From Roseburia sp. 1XD42-34 (GTDB lineage Bacteria > Bacillota > Bacilli > Bacillales > Amphibacillaceae), in assembly GCF_009917385.1 (NCBI RefSeq), contig NZ_QWLJ01000017.1, positions 1 through 64,000 of the forward strand: a stretch of 64,000 bases of DNA, read 5' to 3'. Positions 52,298 to 60,817 of this stretch are shown here, piece after piece (position 1 is the stretch's first letter; each line of letters starts with the position of its first letter). The notes beneath the pieces were generated by a model. The model was not told where the DNA came from. It made no database searches and saw nothing but the letters and a program-made list of their open reading frames with translations. Position numbers and translations under genes: made by a program.

Positions 52298-53023
52298 TTA
52301 TATGAACGTTTCAACTTTGGCATCTTTCTTTAGTGCTTCTACTCGTTTTTGCAATTGTTCATTTGTTTTTTCTTCTTTTAGGGTTTGCTTGATTTGATCT
52401 TTCAAATCTTCTAGTTTGCCTATTTCCTCACTTTGTTCCTTGATTTGTTTATAATAATCTTCCACTTCTTTATCTGTTACTTTTATGTCAAACTCGGACT
52501 CCAAGTATTGCGAAGTGATCAGATTATCTCTCAACATGTTTTTAAATTGGTCTTCGTTCAGCTGAAATTGTTCCAAAGCAGTATTTAAGCGTTCTGCTCC
52601 TTCTTTTTTAATGGTATCAAATTCTTTCTGTACTTCATCATCCGATACTTCAATCCCTTTATCGGAAGCATCCTGATTTATTAATTGTTGATTTACAAGC
52701 ATATCTATCGTTTGTTGTTTTAACTGATCATTATCCACATCCTGATTAAACTGTGTATTCATCGTTTTCAACTGTAAATAAGCAGGATTGTACCGCTCCC
52801 CTTTTATTTCTTCACCATTTACAGAAACCACAGCTTTTTCTTTATCCACTTTTTCTTCATCCGTTATTTTAACAGGCTCCGGCTGTTTCCCTCCATCTTC
52901 TGTGTTGCCTTCTTCCTGTTGCTCCTCTTGTTGTGCGGTTTTATCCGCTTCCTTATCCCCTCCGCAAGCAGCTAATACCATTGCCAGCGTTAAGGTTAAA
53001 GCAAATATAATCCACTTTTTCAT
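52298..53023 (-). CDS. SurA-N-domain lipoprotein (PrsA-related chaperone-like)
   Basis: A 241-residue exported lipoprotein: lipobox LAAC with C20, a glutamine/glutamate-rich linker, then a SurA N-terminal chaperone domain (VVSVNGEEIKGERYN, LKQQTIDMLVNQQLINQDA). The parvulin-type prolyl isomerase domain of PrsA is lacking; the C-terminus is helical. It may aid folding of exported proteins. GAGGG precedes ATG 53023; an upstream in-frame ATG at 53098 would spoil the signal peptide. Confidence 0.88.
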   Translation of the reverse strand: MKKWIIFALTLTLAMVLAACGGDKEADKTAQQEEQQEEGNTEDGGKQPEPVKITDEEKVDKEKAVVSVNGEEIKGERYNPAYLQLKTMNTQFNQDVDNDQLKQQTIDMLVNQQLINQDASDKGIEVSDDEVQKEFDTIKKEGAERLNTALEQFQLNEDQFKNMLRDNLITSQYLESEFDIKVTDKEVEDYYKQIKEQSEEIGKLEDLKDQIKQTLKEEKTNEQLQKRVEALKKDAKVETFI

Positions 53024-53289
53024 CAAGCCATCCCTCTTTTCATTTTGAGTGTCCTTTTCATTCAAACATATTTGCCATAAGCTTTGCAAGTAGTCCAAAA
53101 GAGCGGCGCCGCTTTTGAAAGCTACTATGACTCGCTTTAAGCCATATATTTACAATCTAACAACAAATGTCTAGCTACGTACCATGATTGTGCCACAACT
53201 GTTGTCCATCTTCCCTATGTTTATTCTACACTACATACGATATACAATTCAAACAAGCGCTTACGATAAGAAAAAGACCGGTAGTGTAT
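53024..53289. other. Promoter region of the SurA-like gene
   Basis: About 265 nt upstream of the lipoprotein start without other gene; with the tandem array, R1 copy and terminator below it makes an 824-nt gene-free stretch to 53847. Confidence 0.4.
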
Positions 53290-53455
53290 GAATGTTGCAC
53301 CTCGGCGCAAGATTTTCTCGTTTCAGTGTATGACTCGCTTCGGTCGGTGCATAACTTGCTTACTGTGGCGCGAGCAACTTTCTCGCTGTAGTGCGTGATT
53401 TTTTCTCGGACATGGGCGGACTTTCTCGCTTCGATGCATGACTTTGAGCAATGAT
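53290..53455. repeat. Degenerate tandem repeat array, locus B
   Basis: About eight units of 19-25 nt of type GCRYGACTTTCTCGCTTCGGT (GCGCAAGATTTTCTCGTTTC, GCGGACTTTCTCGCTTC and others), as at 19955-20140. On the minus strand a frame through it reads EARKSAHVREKITHYSEKVA, similar in style to the peptide at locus A. Confidence 0.65.
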
Positions 53456-53487
53456 TCAAGATAGAAAGACAAGTTAGCTCGATTTAT

Positions 53488-53758
53488 GAACAAAGGCGCA
53501 GGACGCCCGTTTAGCAACAATAGTGACTGGAGGGGATCAACTAAAGTTTTAGAAATCATGCTCCTGCAACAGGAGTATGCCGACGCCTGAGCGGCAAGCC
53601 CGTATTTAGTCGGCCTTCCTCTTAGCTACAACCAATGATGACTTATCGTAGAGCTATTTCGTGAAATCGTCTAGTTGCTGGGCGCTTGCGCCAGACGTGT
53701 CGGTTATTTCGTTATTCCCAAGCACCTCATTTCATACTTTCTTATTTTATGAAAAAGA
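53488..53758 (+). repeat. Repeat family R1, copy 6 (long form)
   Basis: It has AACAAAGGCGCAGGACGCCC, TTTAGCAACAATAGTGACTGG, CAACTAAAGTTTTAGAAATC, the insert CTCCTGCAACAGGAGTATGC and GCCGACGCCTGAGCGGC, then TCGTCTAGTTGCTGGGCGC, CAGACGTG, and the tail CCAAGCACCTCATTTCATAC. This and the copy at 6028 are the fullest forms. Confidence 0.85.
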
Positions 53759-53834
53759 ACCCTGTCATTTAACTAAGGTCACTGAAAATCTGATGATTTT
53801 TCAGTGACCTCCAATTTAATTCAGGGTCCTTTTT
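53757..53834. terminator. Long bidirectional terminator before the siderophore-binding gene end
   Basis: AGGTCACTGAAAATC and GATTTTTCAGTGACCT pair around a short loop, and the outer GAACCCTG and CAGGGTCC extend the stem. T-runs lie on both outer sides (TTTTTTT at 53828-53835 on plus, TTCTTTTTC on minus). It ends the yclNOPQ transcript. Confidence 0.88.
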
Positions 53835-53847
53835 TTAAAGGATAGCT

Positions 53848-54816
53848 TTATTTTAAAGTTGCATCTATTTCCTTAATCATTTCTTGAACTGAAACAAGTC
53901 CGCCACCTGAAAGATACCAGAATTCTGGATCTAAGTAAGCGATATTATCGTTTTTAAATGCTTTCGTTTCTTTTACCAAATCATTTTCGACAATATTCTT
54001 TGCTGCTGGTTCCTCACCAATGGCAGCACTACGGTCAATAACGTACAATAAATCTGGGTCCTGCTCCATCACATATTCAAAGGAAACATTCATACCATGC
54101 GTAGACGCTTCAATGTTTTCATCTACAGCTGGTACGCCAAACACATCATGAATGATTCCGAAACGAGACTTAGGTCCGTAAGCACTAATTTTATCGTCGT
54201 TTGCTAACGTAATAAGCGCTTTTTGATCCATTTCTTGTGCTTTCTTGTTTAGTTCTTCTATAGATGAATCAATGGTAGCTAGCTCTTCTTCAATTTCCGA
54301 TTGCTTATCAAAAATTTCTCCTAATGTATTCATGTTCGCTTTAAAGGATTCCATATAATTCGCTGTATCTACACCTAAGAAAACGGTTGGAGCAAGTTCT
54401 GCTAATTGATCATAGACAGCAGATTGACGACCAGAAATGAAAATAACATCTGGGTCAATTTCAGCAATTTTTTCAAAATCAGGTTCTTTTAGGCTTCCAA
54501 CATTTTCGTAATCATCACTTTCATATTTTTCTAAATAAGATGGGATTACGCCACCTTTTGCTACACCAGCAACTTCAATTCCTAATTTATCTAATGAATC
54601 AAGTACACCAAAGTCAAATACAACTACTTTTTTCGGGTTTTTTGGCACTTCTGTGTTGCCTAACTCTTGCTTAATTTCGATTGTTTCAGCTTCTGCCTCT
54701 TTGGAGTCAGATCCTTTACTATTACTACTCTCTTTATCATCACTATTTGAACCACAAGCAGCTAAAGTTAAAACAAGTAGACTTGCGAATAAAAAGAATA
54801 ACGTTTTTTTCAACAT
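53848..54816 (-). CDS. yclQ: Siderophore-binding lipoprotein (YclQ/FatB type)
   Basis: A 322-residue lipoprotein (lipobox LAAC, C21 from ATG 54816) of the class III binding-protein family for ferric siderophores. VVFDFGVLDSLDKLGIEVAG, EPDFEKIAEIDPDVIFISGR and YVIDRSAAIGEE are family blocks, near B. subtilis YclQ, the petrobactin receptor, as remembered. AAAAGGAG lies 9 nt before the chosen ATG; an earlier in-frame ATG at 54906 is not followed by a signal peptide. It is the last gene after yclN-yclO-yclP with a 293-nt gap. Confidence 0.92.
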   Translation of the reverse strand: MLKKTLFFLFASLLVLTLAACGSNSDDKESSNSKGSDSKEAEAETIEIKQELGNTEVPKNPKKVVVFDFGVLDSLDKLGIEVAGVAKGGVIPSYLEKYESDDYENVGSLKEPDFEKIAEIDPDVIFISGRQSAVYDQLAELAPTVFLGVDTANYMESFKANMNTLGEIFDKQSEIEEELATIDSSIEELNKKAQEMDQKALITLANDDKISAYGPKSRFGIIHDVFGVPAVDENIEASTHGMNVSFEYVMEQDPDLLYVIDRSAAIGEEPAAKNIVENDLVKETKAFKNDNIAYLDPEFWYLSGGGLVSVQEMIKEIDATLK

Positions 54817-54993
54817 ATTAAATTCTCCTTTTTTCTTCATCCATTTTATTATCAAACATGTTGTATAAGTATTAGATAGATTGCGGGTTTTATTCCAGAC
54901 ACGCAATTTTATTTGTTTACTTTTAAGTTTTCTGCTAAGTCAAGCATATATCAACAGAACCTTAAATGAAGTCAAAATCATTTACCTTTATAC

Positions 54994-55017
54994 ATATATC
55001 TATTACAATAGATATAT
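54994..55017. promoter_or_regulatory. Perfect palindrome upstream of the binding-protein gene
   Basis: ATATATCTATT and AATAGATATAT are exact complements separated by AC. It lies about 180-200 nt before the yclQ start and might be an operator of a separate promoter. Confidence 0.35.
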
Positions 55018-55028
55018 ACGCTATCCTT

Positions 55029-55063
55029 CATCATGATTTGGCTTGGGGGTCAATATCATGATG
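55029..55063. repeat. Intercistronic hairpin between yclP and yclQ
   Basis: CATCATGAT pairs with ATCATGATG across 17 nt, with CCTT/GGGG extending it weakly; a T-run (ATTTTTATTTG) follows on the plus strand. On the operon strand it may protect or attenuate the transcript. Confidence 0.5.
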
Positions 55064-55109
55064 GGGATTTTTATTTGTTATTAAGAACCCTTCTGGGAGC
55101 TCAAAGCAA

Positions 55110-55865
55110 TTAAAAATAAACACAAATTCGCTTATCATCAATATTTTTAATGTCAATGTCCATATCATAAATATCTTTTAATACGCATTTATCAATGACA
55201 TCACATGCTCTTCCTTGCTTGACTACTTTTCCATCTTTTAAAGCAACAATATTGTCTGAGTAACAGGAAGCAAAATTTATATCATGAATTACAATTAGCA
55301 CCGTTTTCCCAAGCTCATCTACTAAATTACGTAACGTCTTCATAATTTGGACGGAGTGACGCATATCTAAATTATTTAATGGTTCATCTAGTAGTATATA
55401 CTCTGTATCCTGGGCAATTACCATTGCAATATGAGCGCGCTGCCGTTGTCCACCACTGAGCTGATCTAAAAACTTATCTTGCATATCACGAAGCTCCATA
55501 TAATCTATCGCCTCGTCAACTTTTTCCCAATCGTAATGAGTCAATTTCCCTTGTGAATATGGAAAACGACCAAATGATACGAGCTCACGCACCGTTAATT
55601 TTAAATTAATGGAATTCGATTGCTTTAAAATGGATATCTTTTTTGCAAGTTCGTTGTTTTTGGTTTTCATGATGTCTTGGCCATCTATCGAGATATCTCC
55701 ATTATCTTTTGTAATGAGGCGACTAACCATAGAGATCAACGTACTCTTTCCTGCACCATTGGGTCCAATGAATGAAGTTATCTTTCCCTTCTCAATCGTC
55801 AGGGATACATCCTCAATCACTTTCTTCTGGTTAAATGACTTAAATACATTTTTAATATCTACCAT
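55110..55865 (-). CDS. yclP: Ferric siderophore ABC transporter ATPase (YclP type)
   Basis: A 251-residue FecE-type ATPase with Walker A GPNGAGKST at 34-42, LSGGQRQR at 136-143 and Walker B YILLDEP at 156-162, which powers the YclN/YclO channel. It overlaps yclO by 7 nt. The gap to yclQ holds two palindromes. Confidence 0.94.
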   Translation of the reverse strand: MVDIKNVFKSFNQKKVIEDVSLTIEKGKITSFIGPNGAGKSTLISMVSRLITKDNGDISIDGQDIMKTKNNELAKKISILKQSNSINLKLTVRELVSFGRFPYSQGKLTHYDWEKVDEAIDYMELRDMQDKFLDQLSGGQRQRAHIAMVIAQDTEYILLDEPLNNLDMRHSVQIMKTLRNLVDELGKTVLIVIHDINFASCYSDNIVALKDGKVVKQGRACDVIDKCVLKDIYDMDIDIKNIDDKRICVYF

Positions 55866-56809
55866 GATTTATTCTCCTTTAACAAAAGATAGATAAAGTA
55901 AATACCACCAACAAAGTTAATGATGACACTAATCGTTGTTTCGAAGGTAAATACTTTTTCAACAATAAATTGCCCACCAATTAAAGCGATAATACTTATA
56001 AGCATAGAGCCGAGTAAAATATAGAAATGGCGGAATGTCTTCAAAAACTCATATGCCAGATTGACAACAAGTAGTCCAAGGAATGTCAACGGTCCTACTA
56101 ATGCCGTAGCCATGGAAATAAACACAGCAACTATAACGAGTAAATGCTTGACAACTTTCCCATAAGGAACCCCTAGATTAATCGCGTTATCCTTACCCAG
56201 CCCTAGTACATCCAAGTATTTATAGTAGCGCATTAAATAGACAAGAAGTAACACAAAAATTCCTATGGATATATACACTAGGTCTGTGTTTACATTGTTA
56301 ATGCTTGCAAACATTCGGTCCTGGGCTAACATGAACTCGTTCGGATCGATTAAAACTTGCATAAACGAAGTGATACTGCTGAAAAAAGTACCTAAAATCA
56401 TCCCTACAAGGAGAAGAAAATAAATACTATGTTGCTCACTTGTAAATAGCAATTGGTATAGGAGCAATGAAAATACGACCATTCCTCCAATTGATATAAG
56501 GTAATTGACATGACTATTCATCATTACCAATGAATTAGCTCCAACTACAAAGATAATAAAGGTTTGGATCAATAAATAAAGGGAGTCCAGTCCTAACACA
56601 CTTGGTGTTAAAATACGGTTATTCGTAATGGTCATAAAAATGGTTGTAGCAAAACCAATTGCTGCACCCGTTAACAAGATAGCAACAACTTTAATGATTC
56701 GTCTTGGTAAAATGTAACCTATATTCCCAGTTAGATCATAAAACATATAGAGCATTGTTAATAATATAGCGATGAATGCGAGAATCAGTGTTTTCTTTTT
56801 ATATCCCAT
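55859..56809 (-). CDS. yclO: Ferric siderophore ABC transporter permease (YclO type)
   Basis: A 316-residue FecCD-family permease with eight to ten hydrophobic helices; GPLTFLGLLVVNLAYEF near 248-264 is the conserved cytoplasmic loop that meets the ATPase. The start is placed at ATG 56809 because AGGAG lies 8 nt before it; the longer frame to 56863 has no ribosome binding site. It overlaps yclN by 11 nt and forms a heterodimer with it. Confidence 0.93.
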   Translation of the reverse strand: MGYKKKTLILAFIAILLTMLYMFYDLTGNIGYILPRRIIKVVAILLTGAAIGFATTIFMTITNNRILTPSVLGLDSLYLLIQTFIIFVVGANSLVMMNSHVNYLISIGGMVVFSLLLYQLLFTSEQHSIYFLLLVGMILGTFFSSITSFMQVLIDPNEFMLAQDRMFASINNVNTDLVYISIGIFVLLLVYLMRYYKYLDVLGLGKDNAINLGVPYGKVVKHLLVIVAVFISMATALVGPLTFLGLLVVNLAYEFLKTFRHFYILLGSMLISIIALIGGQFIVEKVFTFETTISVIINFVGGIYFIYLLLKENKSW

Positions 56810-57752
56810 ATTTTTTTCTCCTAAATAGCAGATAAATAAATAATCCACTACCGATGACCCCAACGGTCAAGCTAATCGGAATTTCATATGGATAAATAAT
56901 AACCCTGCCAATAATATCACATACGAGAACAAATATTGCTCCTAACAATGCTGTATGTAACAAGCTTTTTTTCAAATGATCTCCTTGATAAATGGTTACA
57001 ATATTAGGAATGATAAGACCTAAAAATGGGATAACTCCTACCGCCAAAACAACTGAGGCGGTTACAAGTGCTACAATCACAAGTCCTAAATTGACAACTT
57101 GGCGGTAATTTAACCCCAAGTTCTTGGAAAAGTCCTCCCCCATACCCGCAATCGTAAATTTATTCGCATAAAAAAAAGCAACGATTAAAACTGGGATACT
57201 GACAAACATGAGCTCATAATTACCTGTCATAATCATGGAGAAATCTCCTTGCATCCATGATGAGATGTTTTGGATTAAATCGTAGCGATATGCGATAAAA
57301 GTAGACATGGAGCTAACAATGTTTCCAAACATTAAACCAATTAAAGGTATAAATATCGCATCTTTAAATTTTATCTTCTCCAGTATCTTCATAAATGCAA
57401 ATGTACCTAATAATGCAAAGGCAAATGAAACAAGCATCTTTTCGAATGGGTTAGCAGAAGTAAATAGTACCATTGCTACTAATATGCCTAACCTCGCTGA
57501 ATCCAATGTTCCTGCTGTTGTGGGTGAAACAAATTTATTTCTGCTTAACTGTTGCATAATTAGCCCACAAATACTCATGCTCATCCCGGCGATTAAAATA
57601 CTGAAAAGCCTCGGGATTCTCGAAATCAATAATACTTTTGCCTGCTCCTCCGATAGGTTGAATATGTCTAACGGAGAAATATTCGATACACCGACAAAGA
57701 TAGATACGATGGAAAGTATAATCAACATGACCACTAAGTAACGTATTTTCAT
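56799..57752 (-). CDS. yclN: Ferric siderophore ABC transporter permease (YclN type)
   Basis: A 317-residue FecCD-family permease, partner of YclO, with SRIPRLFSILIAGMSMSICG near 43-62 (the family R-x-P-R block) and VIPFLGLIIPNIVTIYQGDH near 243-262 (docking loop). It is the first gene of yclN-O-P-Q and has the Fur-controlled promoter upstream. Its substrate is likely a catecholate siderophore such as petrobactin, by likeness to the Ycl system. Confidence 0.93.
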   Translation of the reverse strand: MKIRYLVVMLIILSIVSIFVGVSNISPLDIFNLSEEQAKVLLISRIPRLFSILIAGMSMSICGLIMQQLSRNKFVSPTTAGTLDSARLGILVAMVLFTSANPFEKMLVSFAFALLGTFAFMKILEKIKFKDAIFIPLIGLMFGNIVSSMSTFIAYRYDLIQNISSWMQGDFSMIMTGNYELMFVSIPVLIVAFFYANKFTIAGMGEDFSKNLGLNYRQVVNLGLVIVALVTASVVLAVGVIPFLGLIIPNIVTIYQGDHLKKSLLHTALLGAIFVLVCDIIGRVIIYPYEIPISLTVGVIGSGLFIYLLFRRKKYGI

Positions 57753-57811
57753 AGGCTGCCCTTCACTTTCAACTTCCCCGTATTGTTTAAAATCGTTATT
57801 ATCTTTGAGTT

Positions 57812-57841
57812 ATTATAATTAATAATGATATTCATTATCAA
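57812..57841 (-). promoter_or_regulatory. Fur-controlled promoter of yclNOPQ
   Basis: On the minus strand TTGATA (57841-57836) and TATAAT (57817-57812) with 18 nt between form the promoter. Across them lies AATAATGATATTCATTATC (57821-57839), 17 of 19 positions as in the classical Fur box GATAATGATAATCATTATC. Iron would repress the operon. Confidence 0.85.
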
Positions 57842-58086
57842 TTAACTTCAACTAACAGTATAACAGATTTGCCTTTTTCGTCAATGAAAAAATACAATAT
57901 TATTTTCATTTCAACCTGTAATATGACGCCCTTATGCACCGCATTTTTTAGTAGGTTGCAGATAGTAGCATATAGAAATAATACTGGTTTGACACATTTT
58001 CTTAACACGTTAAAGGTAATGTAAACCGCTTCCATTTTTGTTTTTATGCATTAGAAATACTTGGCTTGTCGCCAAGTATTATGGTG
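57842..58086. other. Intergenic region upstream of yclN
   Basis: It holds a perfect hairpin AATACTTGGC/GCCAAGTATT (58056-58080), without U-run, next to a cluster of repeat fragments. There is no recognisable gene. Confidence 0.45.
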
Positions 58087-58095
58087 AAAGCCCTT

Positions 58096-58148
58096 TGTTT
58101 TTCTTATACTATAAATCAAAAAAATCTTATCTTTTCTCCTCTATAGTG
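58096..58148 (+). repeat. Short dispersed repeat R3, copy 2
   Basis: TTTTTCTTATACTATAAATC, AAAAAAATCTTATC and CTCTATAGTG match the segment at 14461-14508. Confidence 0.6.
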
Positions 58149-58200
58149 GAACAAAGGCGCAGAGTGACCGCTTAGCAACGTAGCGAATGGAACGAATCAA
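58148..58200 (+). repeat. Repeat family R1, 5' fragment (copy 7)
   Basis: GAACAAAGGCGCAGAGTGAC, CGCTTAGCAACGTAGCGAATGG and AACGAATCAAC are the first third of R1. It joins R3 on the left and R2 on the right without spacer. Confidence 0.75.
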
Positions 58201-58204
58201 CGAA

Positions 58205-58313
58205 TGATAAAGGGAACCTTCCATCAGCGGGGGTTTCTTCATCCCTGCTAATTGTTAGTTGAACGGATCGGGGATTTAGGTGCTGTTATCTCCCGCTTCG
58301 ACTTGTTCAGCTC
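58205..58313 (+). repeat. Repeat family R2, copy 5 (3' truncated)
   Basis: The first hairpin CAGCGGGGGTTTCTTCATCC/CTGCT, GTTAGTTGAACGGATCGGGG and TTAGGTGCTGTTATCTCCCG are intact, but the 3' arm AAGTGGGAG...CAGCACC is missing. Confidence 0.75.
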
Positions 58314-58399
58314 ACATTTTCCATCCTTGACTTATCTTACAAAGAAAAAAAGCCGTTTTTATTTTAGGCTTCATAGGTTGTAATCATAATTTGTCATAT

Positions 58400-58447
58400 A
58401 AATAACTGGTAGCGAGGGTTGTAAGACTGCTTCACTACCAGTTATTT
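58400..58447 (+). repeat. Small hairpin repeat R4, copy 2
   Basis: AAATAACTGGTAG pairs with CTACCAGTTATTT around 22 nt; the loop shares GGTTGTAAGA with the loop of the copy at 8751-8788. It lies 20 nt after the stop codon of the minus-strand DsbA-like gene and may act as its terminator. Confidence 0.6.
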
Positions 58448-58466
58448 ATTCCCTTCCCCTCTACCT

Positions 58467-59192
58467 CTACTCTTCGTCAATTTCACAACAGCCTTCATCT
58501 GTACAATAAGTCGTTTTAGAGCCTTTAGGGTTCAATGATTGAAGTTTCTTTTCGGTTTGTGCTTCTTGCCAAACTTGATCAAGTGCCTGTGAAAAAACAT
58601 CAACTGGTTGTGCCCCAGAAATGGCGTATTTTTCATTAAAAACGAAGAAGGGAACACCTTGAACTCCTATCTCCCTCGCTTGTTCTTGATCTGCTTTTAC
58701 ATTTTTTGCATAATCACTACTGCGCAGCACTGAAGCAACTGCTTCTTTATCTAATCCTACGTCAGTGGAGATTGTCTGCAATGTGTTATGATCGCTTATT
58801 AATTGAGAATCCGTAAAAAAGGCGTACATTAGTTTCTCAGCTAATTCATTTCCTTTTCCGTGACGTTCCGCATATTTTACTAATCGATGAGCTGTAAACG
58901 TATTCGTATGCTGCATCGTATCAAAACAGTAAGTTAGTCCTGCTTCTGCTGCTTGTTTTTCTATCTGTTTAGTCATTTGCTTTACCTTTTCTATTGGTAA
59001 CCCTTTTGTTTTGGCAAGATACTCATACATATTTTGATCCGGTTTTTCTTCTGCGTTTGGATCCAACTGATAGCTTTTAAATTCTACCATAACATCATTT
59101 CGATTGGCAAAAGTTTCTAAAGATTGTTCCAGTCTCCTTTTTCCAATATAACAAAACGGACAGACAAAATCGAACCATATCTCAATCTTCAT
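58467..59192 (-). CDS. DsbA-family oxidoreductase (FrnE-like)
   Basis: A 241-residue thioredoxin-fold protein without signal peptide, so cytoplasmic. The active-site pair is C11-P-F-C14; the cis-proline is in VQGVPFFVF near 182-190. The C-terminus holds a second cysteine group (TYCTDEGCCEID), as in FrnE proteins that respond to oxidative stress. It probably works in thiol-disulfide exchange. Single gene. Confidence 0.9.
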   Translation of the reverse strand: MKIEIWFDFVCPFCYIGKRRLEQSLETFANRNDVMVEFKSYQLDPNAEEKPDQNMYEYLAKTKGLPIEKVKQMTKQIEKQAAEAGLTYCFDTMQHTNTFTAHRLVKYAERHGKGNELAEKLMYAFFTDSQLISDHNTLQTISTDVGLDKEAVASVLRSSDYAKNVKADQEQAREIGVQGVPFFVFNEKYAISGAQPVDVFSQALDQVWQEAQTEKKLQSLNPKGSKTTYCTDEGCCEIDEE

Positions 59193-59327
59193 ACCAACAC
59201 CTCATTTCCATTACATTGTAGCATAGCTATTCCCATTGAATGAACAATCCTGCCTATAGAAGTTGTTGGACAAGAAGATCTCCATAAACCCCGTCCGAAA
59301 GGGGAGCATTTCCTTTTTCCCGTCTTG

Positions 59328-59642
59328 TTAAAGACATATATTAGCTTGCTTGGATTTACGATGGAAACATTCCATCCTTTCTATACTTACAGAACAAATC
59401 CATGAATGTACCGGCGCCTTGTTCACCAATGACAAACGCTGATACTCGAACATGAAGTTATTTTCAACTGTGATAGGAATCCAACGTTGCCCAGGAACAA
59501 GACGACATTCTTGAATACGAACTCGGCATATTAAAAATTTTCCAATCGCGTACAAAATTGGTTGGTTTGTCTGTGCATGATCTTTTCTAAAATGACTCTG
59601 ATCACCTCTTATAGGATTAAAGCTCTTTTTAGGTCGGCACAA
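59328..59642 (-). pseudogene. Probable frameshifted gene remnant, unknown family
   Basis: The frame from 59642 reads FLICRVRIQECRLVPGQRWI and on to ENNFMFEYQ, then appears to need a shift, because another minus-strand frame gives FVIGEQGAGTFMDLFCKYRK...GMFPS and a stop near 59354. Together they look like the C-terminal half of one protein. Family not recognised. Upstream of the MBL gene's end by 59 nt, same strand. Confidence 0.35.
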
Positions 59643-59700
59643 AGTATTTTGTTAAGGTTAACCCGAGTTAGATAGACAATGATTAAATGGAATGTTCTTT

Positions 59701-60573
59701 TTAATGATATAAGTTGTTACCTTTATCCACATATTTCCCATGATCAGGTACAGCTATATCTGCAAAATGTTCGACGAGCTTATTCAAGCCTTTCGTAAGC
59801 TTTTCTCCTTTCATGCTAACCCCATGACCTGACACGACAACTCTTGGCTCTAGATTAGCTAATTTGCATACAGAATCAAAGGCTTCGTCCCAATTGGTTG
59901 TAAAATATCTAGGTGGTCCATTAACTTCAGCAGTCTGCATAAGCACACGATAAAATGAATCTTGACGAACAGTAATAAACGCATCGCCTGAAAATAATAA
60001 TCGATCACTTTCTCTATAAAAGGCTACATGGCCAGGGGTATGCCCTGGTGTATGTATCCATTTCCAGCCGTCTAAATGAGGAACTTGATGACCTTCTGGA
60101 AGGGCCTGTACAGCATTACCAAGATCGATTGGTTCATTCGGATAAAGGTCGGCAATTTTTGCTAGTAAACCACCTTCCACACTTGAATCCGGTTTTGGAT
60201 AACTTTTTTCTCCACGTACATATGGCAACTCTTTTGGATGTGCATAAATAGGTACATCCCACTCTTCTATCAAGTCCGCTAATCCACCTATATGGTCAAA
60301 GTGAGCATGTGTTAAAAGAATTGCTGCAGGTTTACTGCCTTTACCAAATCGGTCAACCACAACAGATTTAATTTCCGGTGCAGCATGAGGTAATCCAGCA
60401 TCTACAAGTACCCAATCTCCTTTTTCCGGATAACCGATAAATCCAATGTTCACCATTTGATCCGTATAATAGTACACATCTGATTTCACCTGTACGCCCC
60501 CACCGCTTGTGATCGATGTCATTGGAATAAACCTGTCGTGCTCTCTTTTGTGAAAATCTTGTTCCACTTTCAT
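59701..60573 (-). CDS. MBL-fold metallo-hydrolase
   Basis: A 290-residue metallo-beta-lactamase-fold hydrolase, cytoplasmic. The dinuclear metal site is T-H89-A-H91-F-D93-H94, with a histidine in HTPGHTPGH near 174-182 and D197 in FSGDAF. This is the pattern of general MBL hydrolases including lactonases and glyoxalase-II-like enzymes; the substrate is not known. AGGAGG is close (4 nt) to ATG 60573. Single gene, with a gene remnant downstream. Confidence 0.9.
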   Translation of the reverse strand: MKVEQDFHKREHDRFIPMTSITSGGGVQVKSDVYYYTDQMVNIGFIGYPEKGDWVLVDAGLPHAAPEIKSVVVDRFGKGSKPAAILLTHAHFDHIGGLADLIEEWDVPIYAHPKELPYVRGEKSYPKPDSSVEGGLLAKIADLYPNEPIDLGNAVQALPEGHQVPHLDGWKWIHTPGHTPGHVAFYRESDRLLFSGDAFITVRQDSFYRVLMQTAEVNGPPRYFTTNWDEAFDSVCKLANLEPRVVVSGHGVSMKGEKLTKGLNKLVEHFADIAVPDHGKYVDKGNNLYH

Positions 60574-60817
60574 CTGCCTCCTTACTTTTACCGTCTATAT
60601 TAGTATCTACTGCACGAAAAAAAATAACCACTCAGACATGAGCAGTTATTTCATGTTATTATTTATGTTGTTCACTTTATTCAGCATAAACGGCACACAA
60701 AATTTTCGGGATTAAATAGGATGGCTTATTTTAATGTGCAAATTGTAAGTTTGACAAATTGGTTGTTCATTTCGGCAACTTTGTAATTCCTTGAAAAACA
60801 TTAATCGTTGGTATTTC

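Noticed and set aside
53226..53559. Minus-strand reading frames through the tandem array at locus B as real genes
   Set aside because: Overlapping frames, rare residues and the array structure point to a DNA repeat; no ribosome binding site stands before the starts.
58056..58080. Hairpin AATACTTGGC/GCCAAGTATT as an intrinsic terminator
   Set aside because: No U-run follows on either strand and no gene ends next to it.
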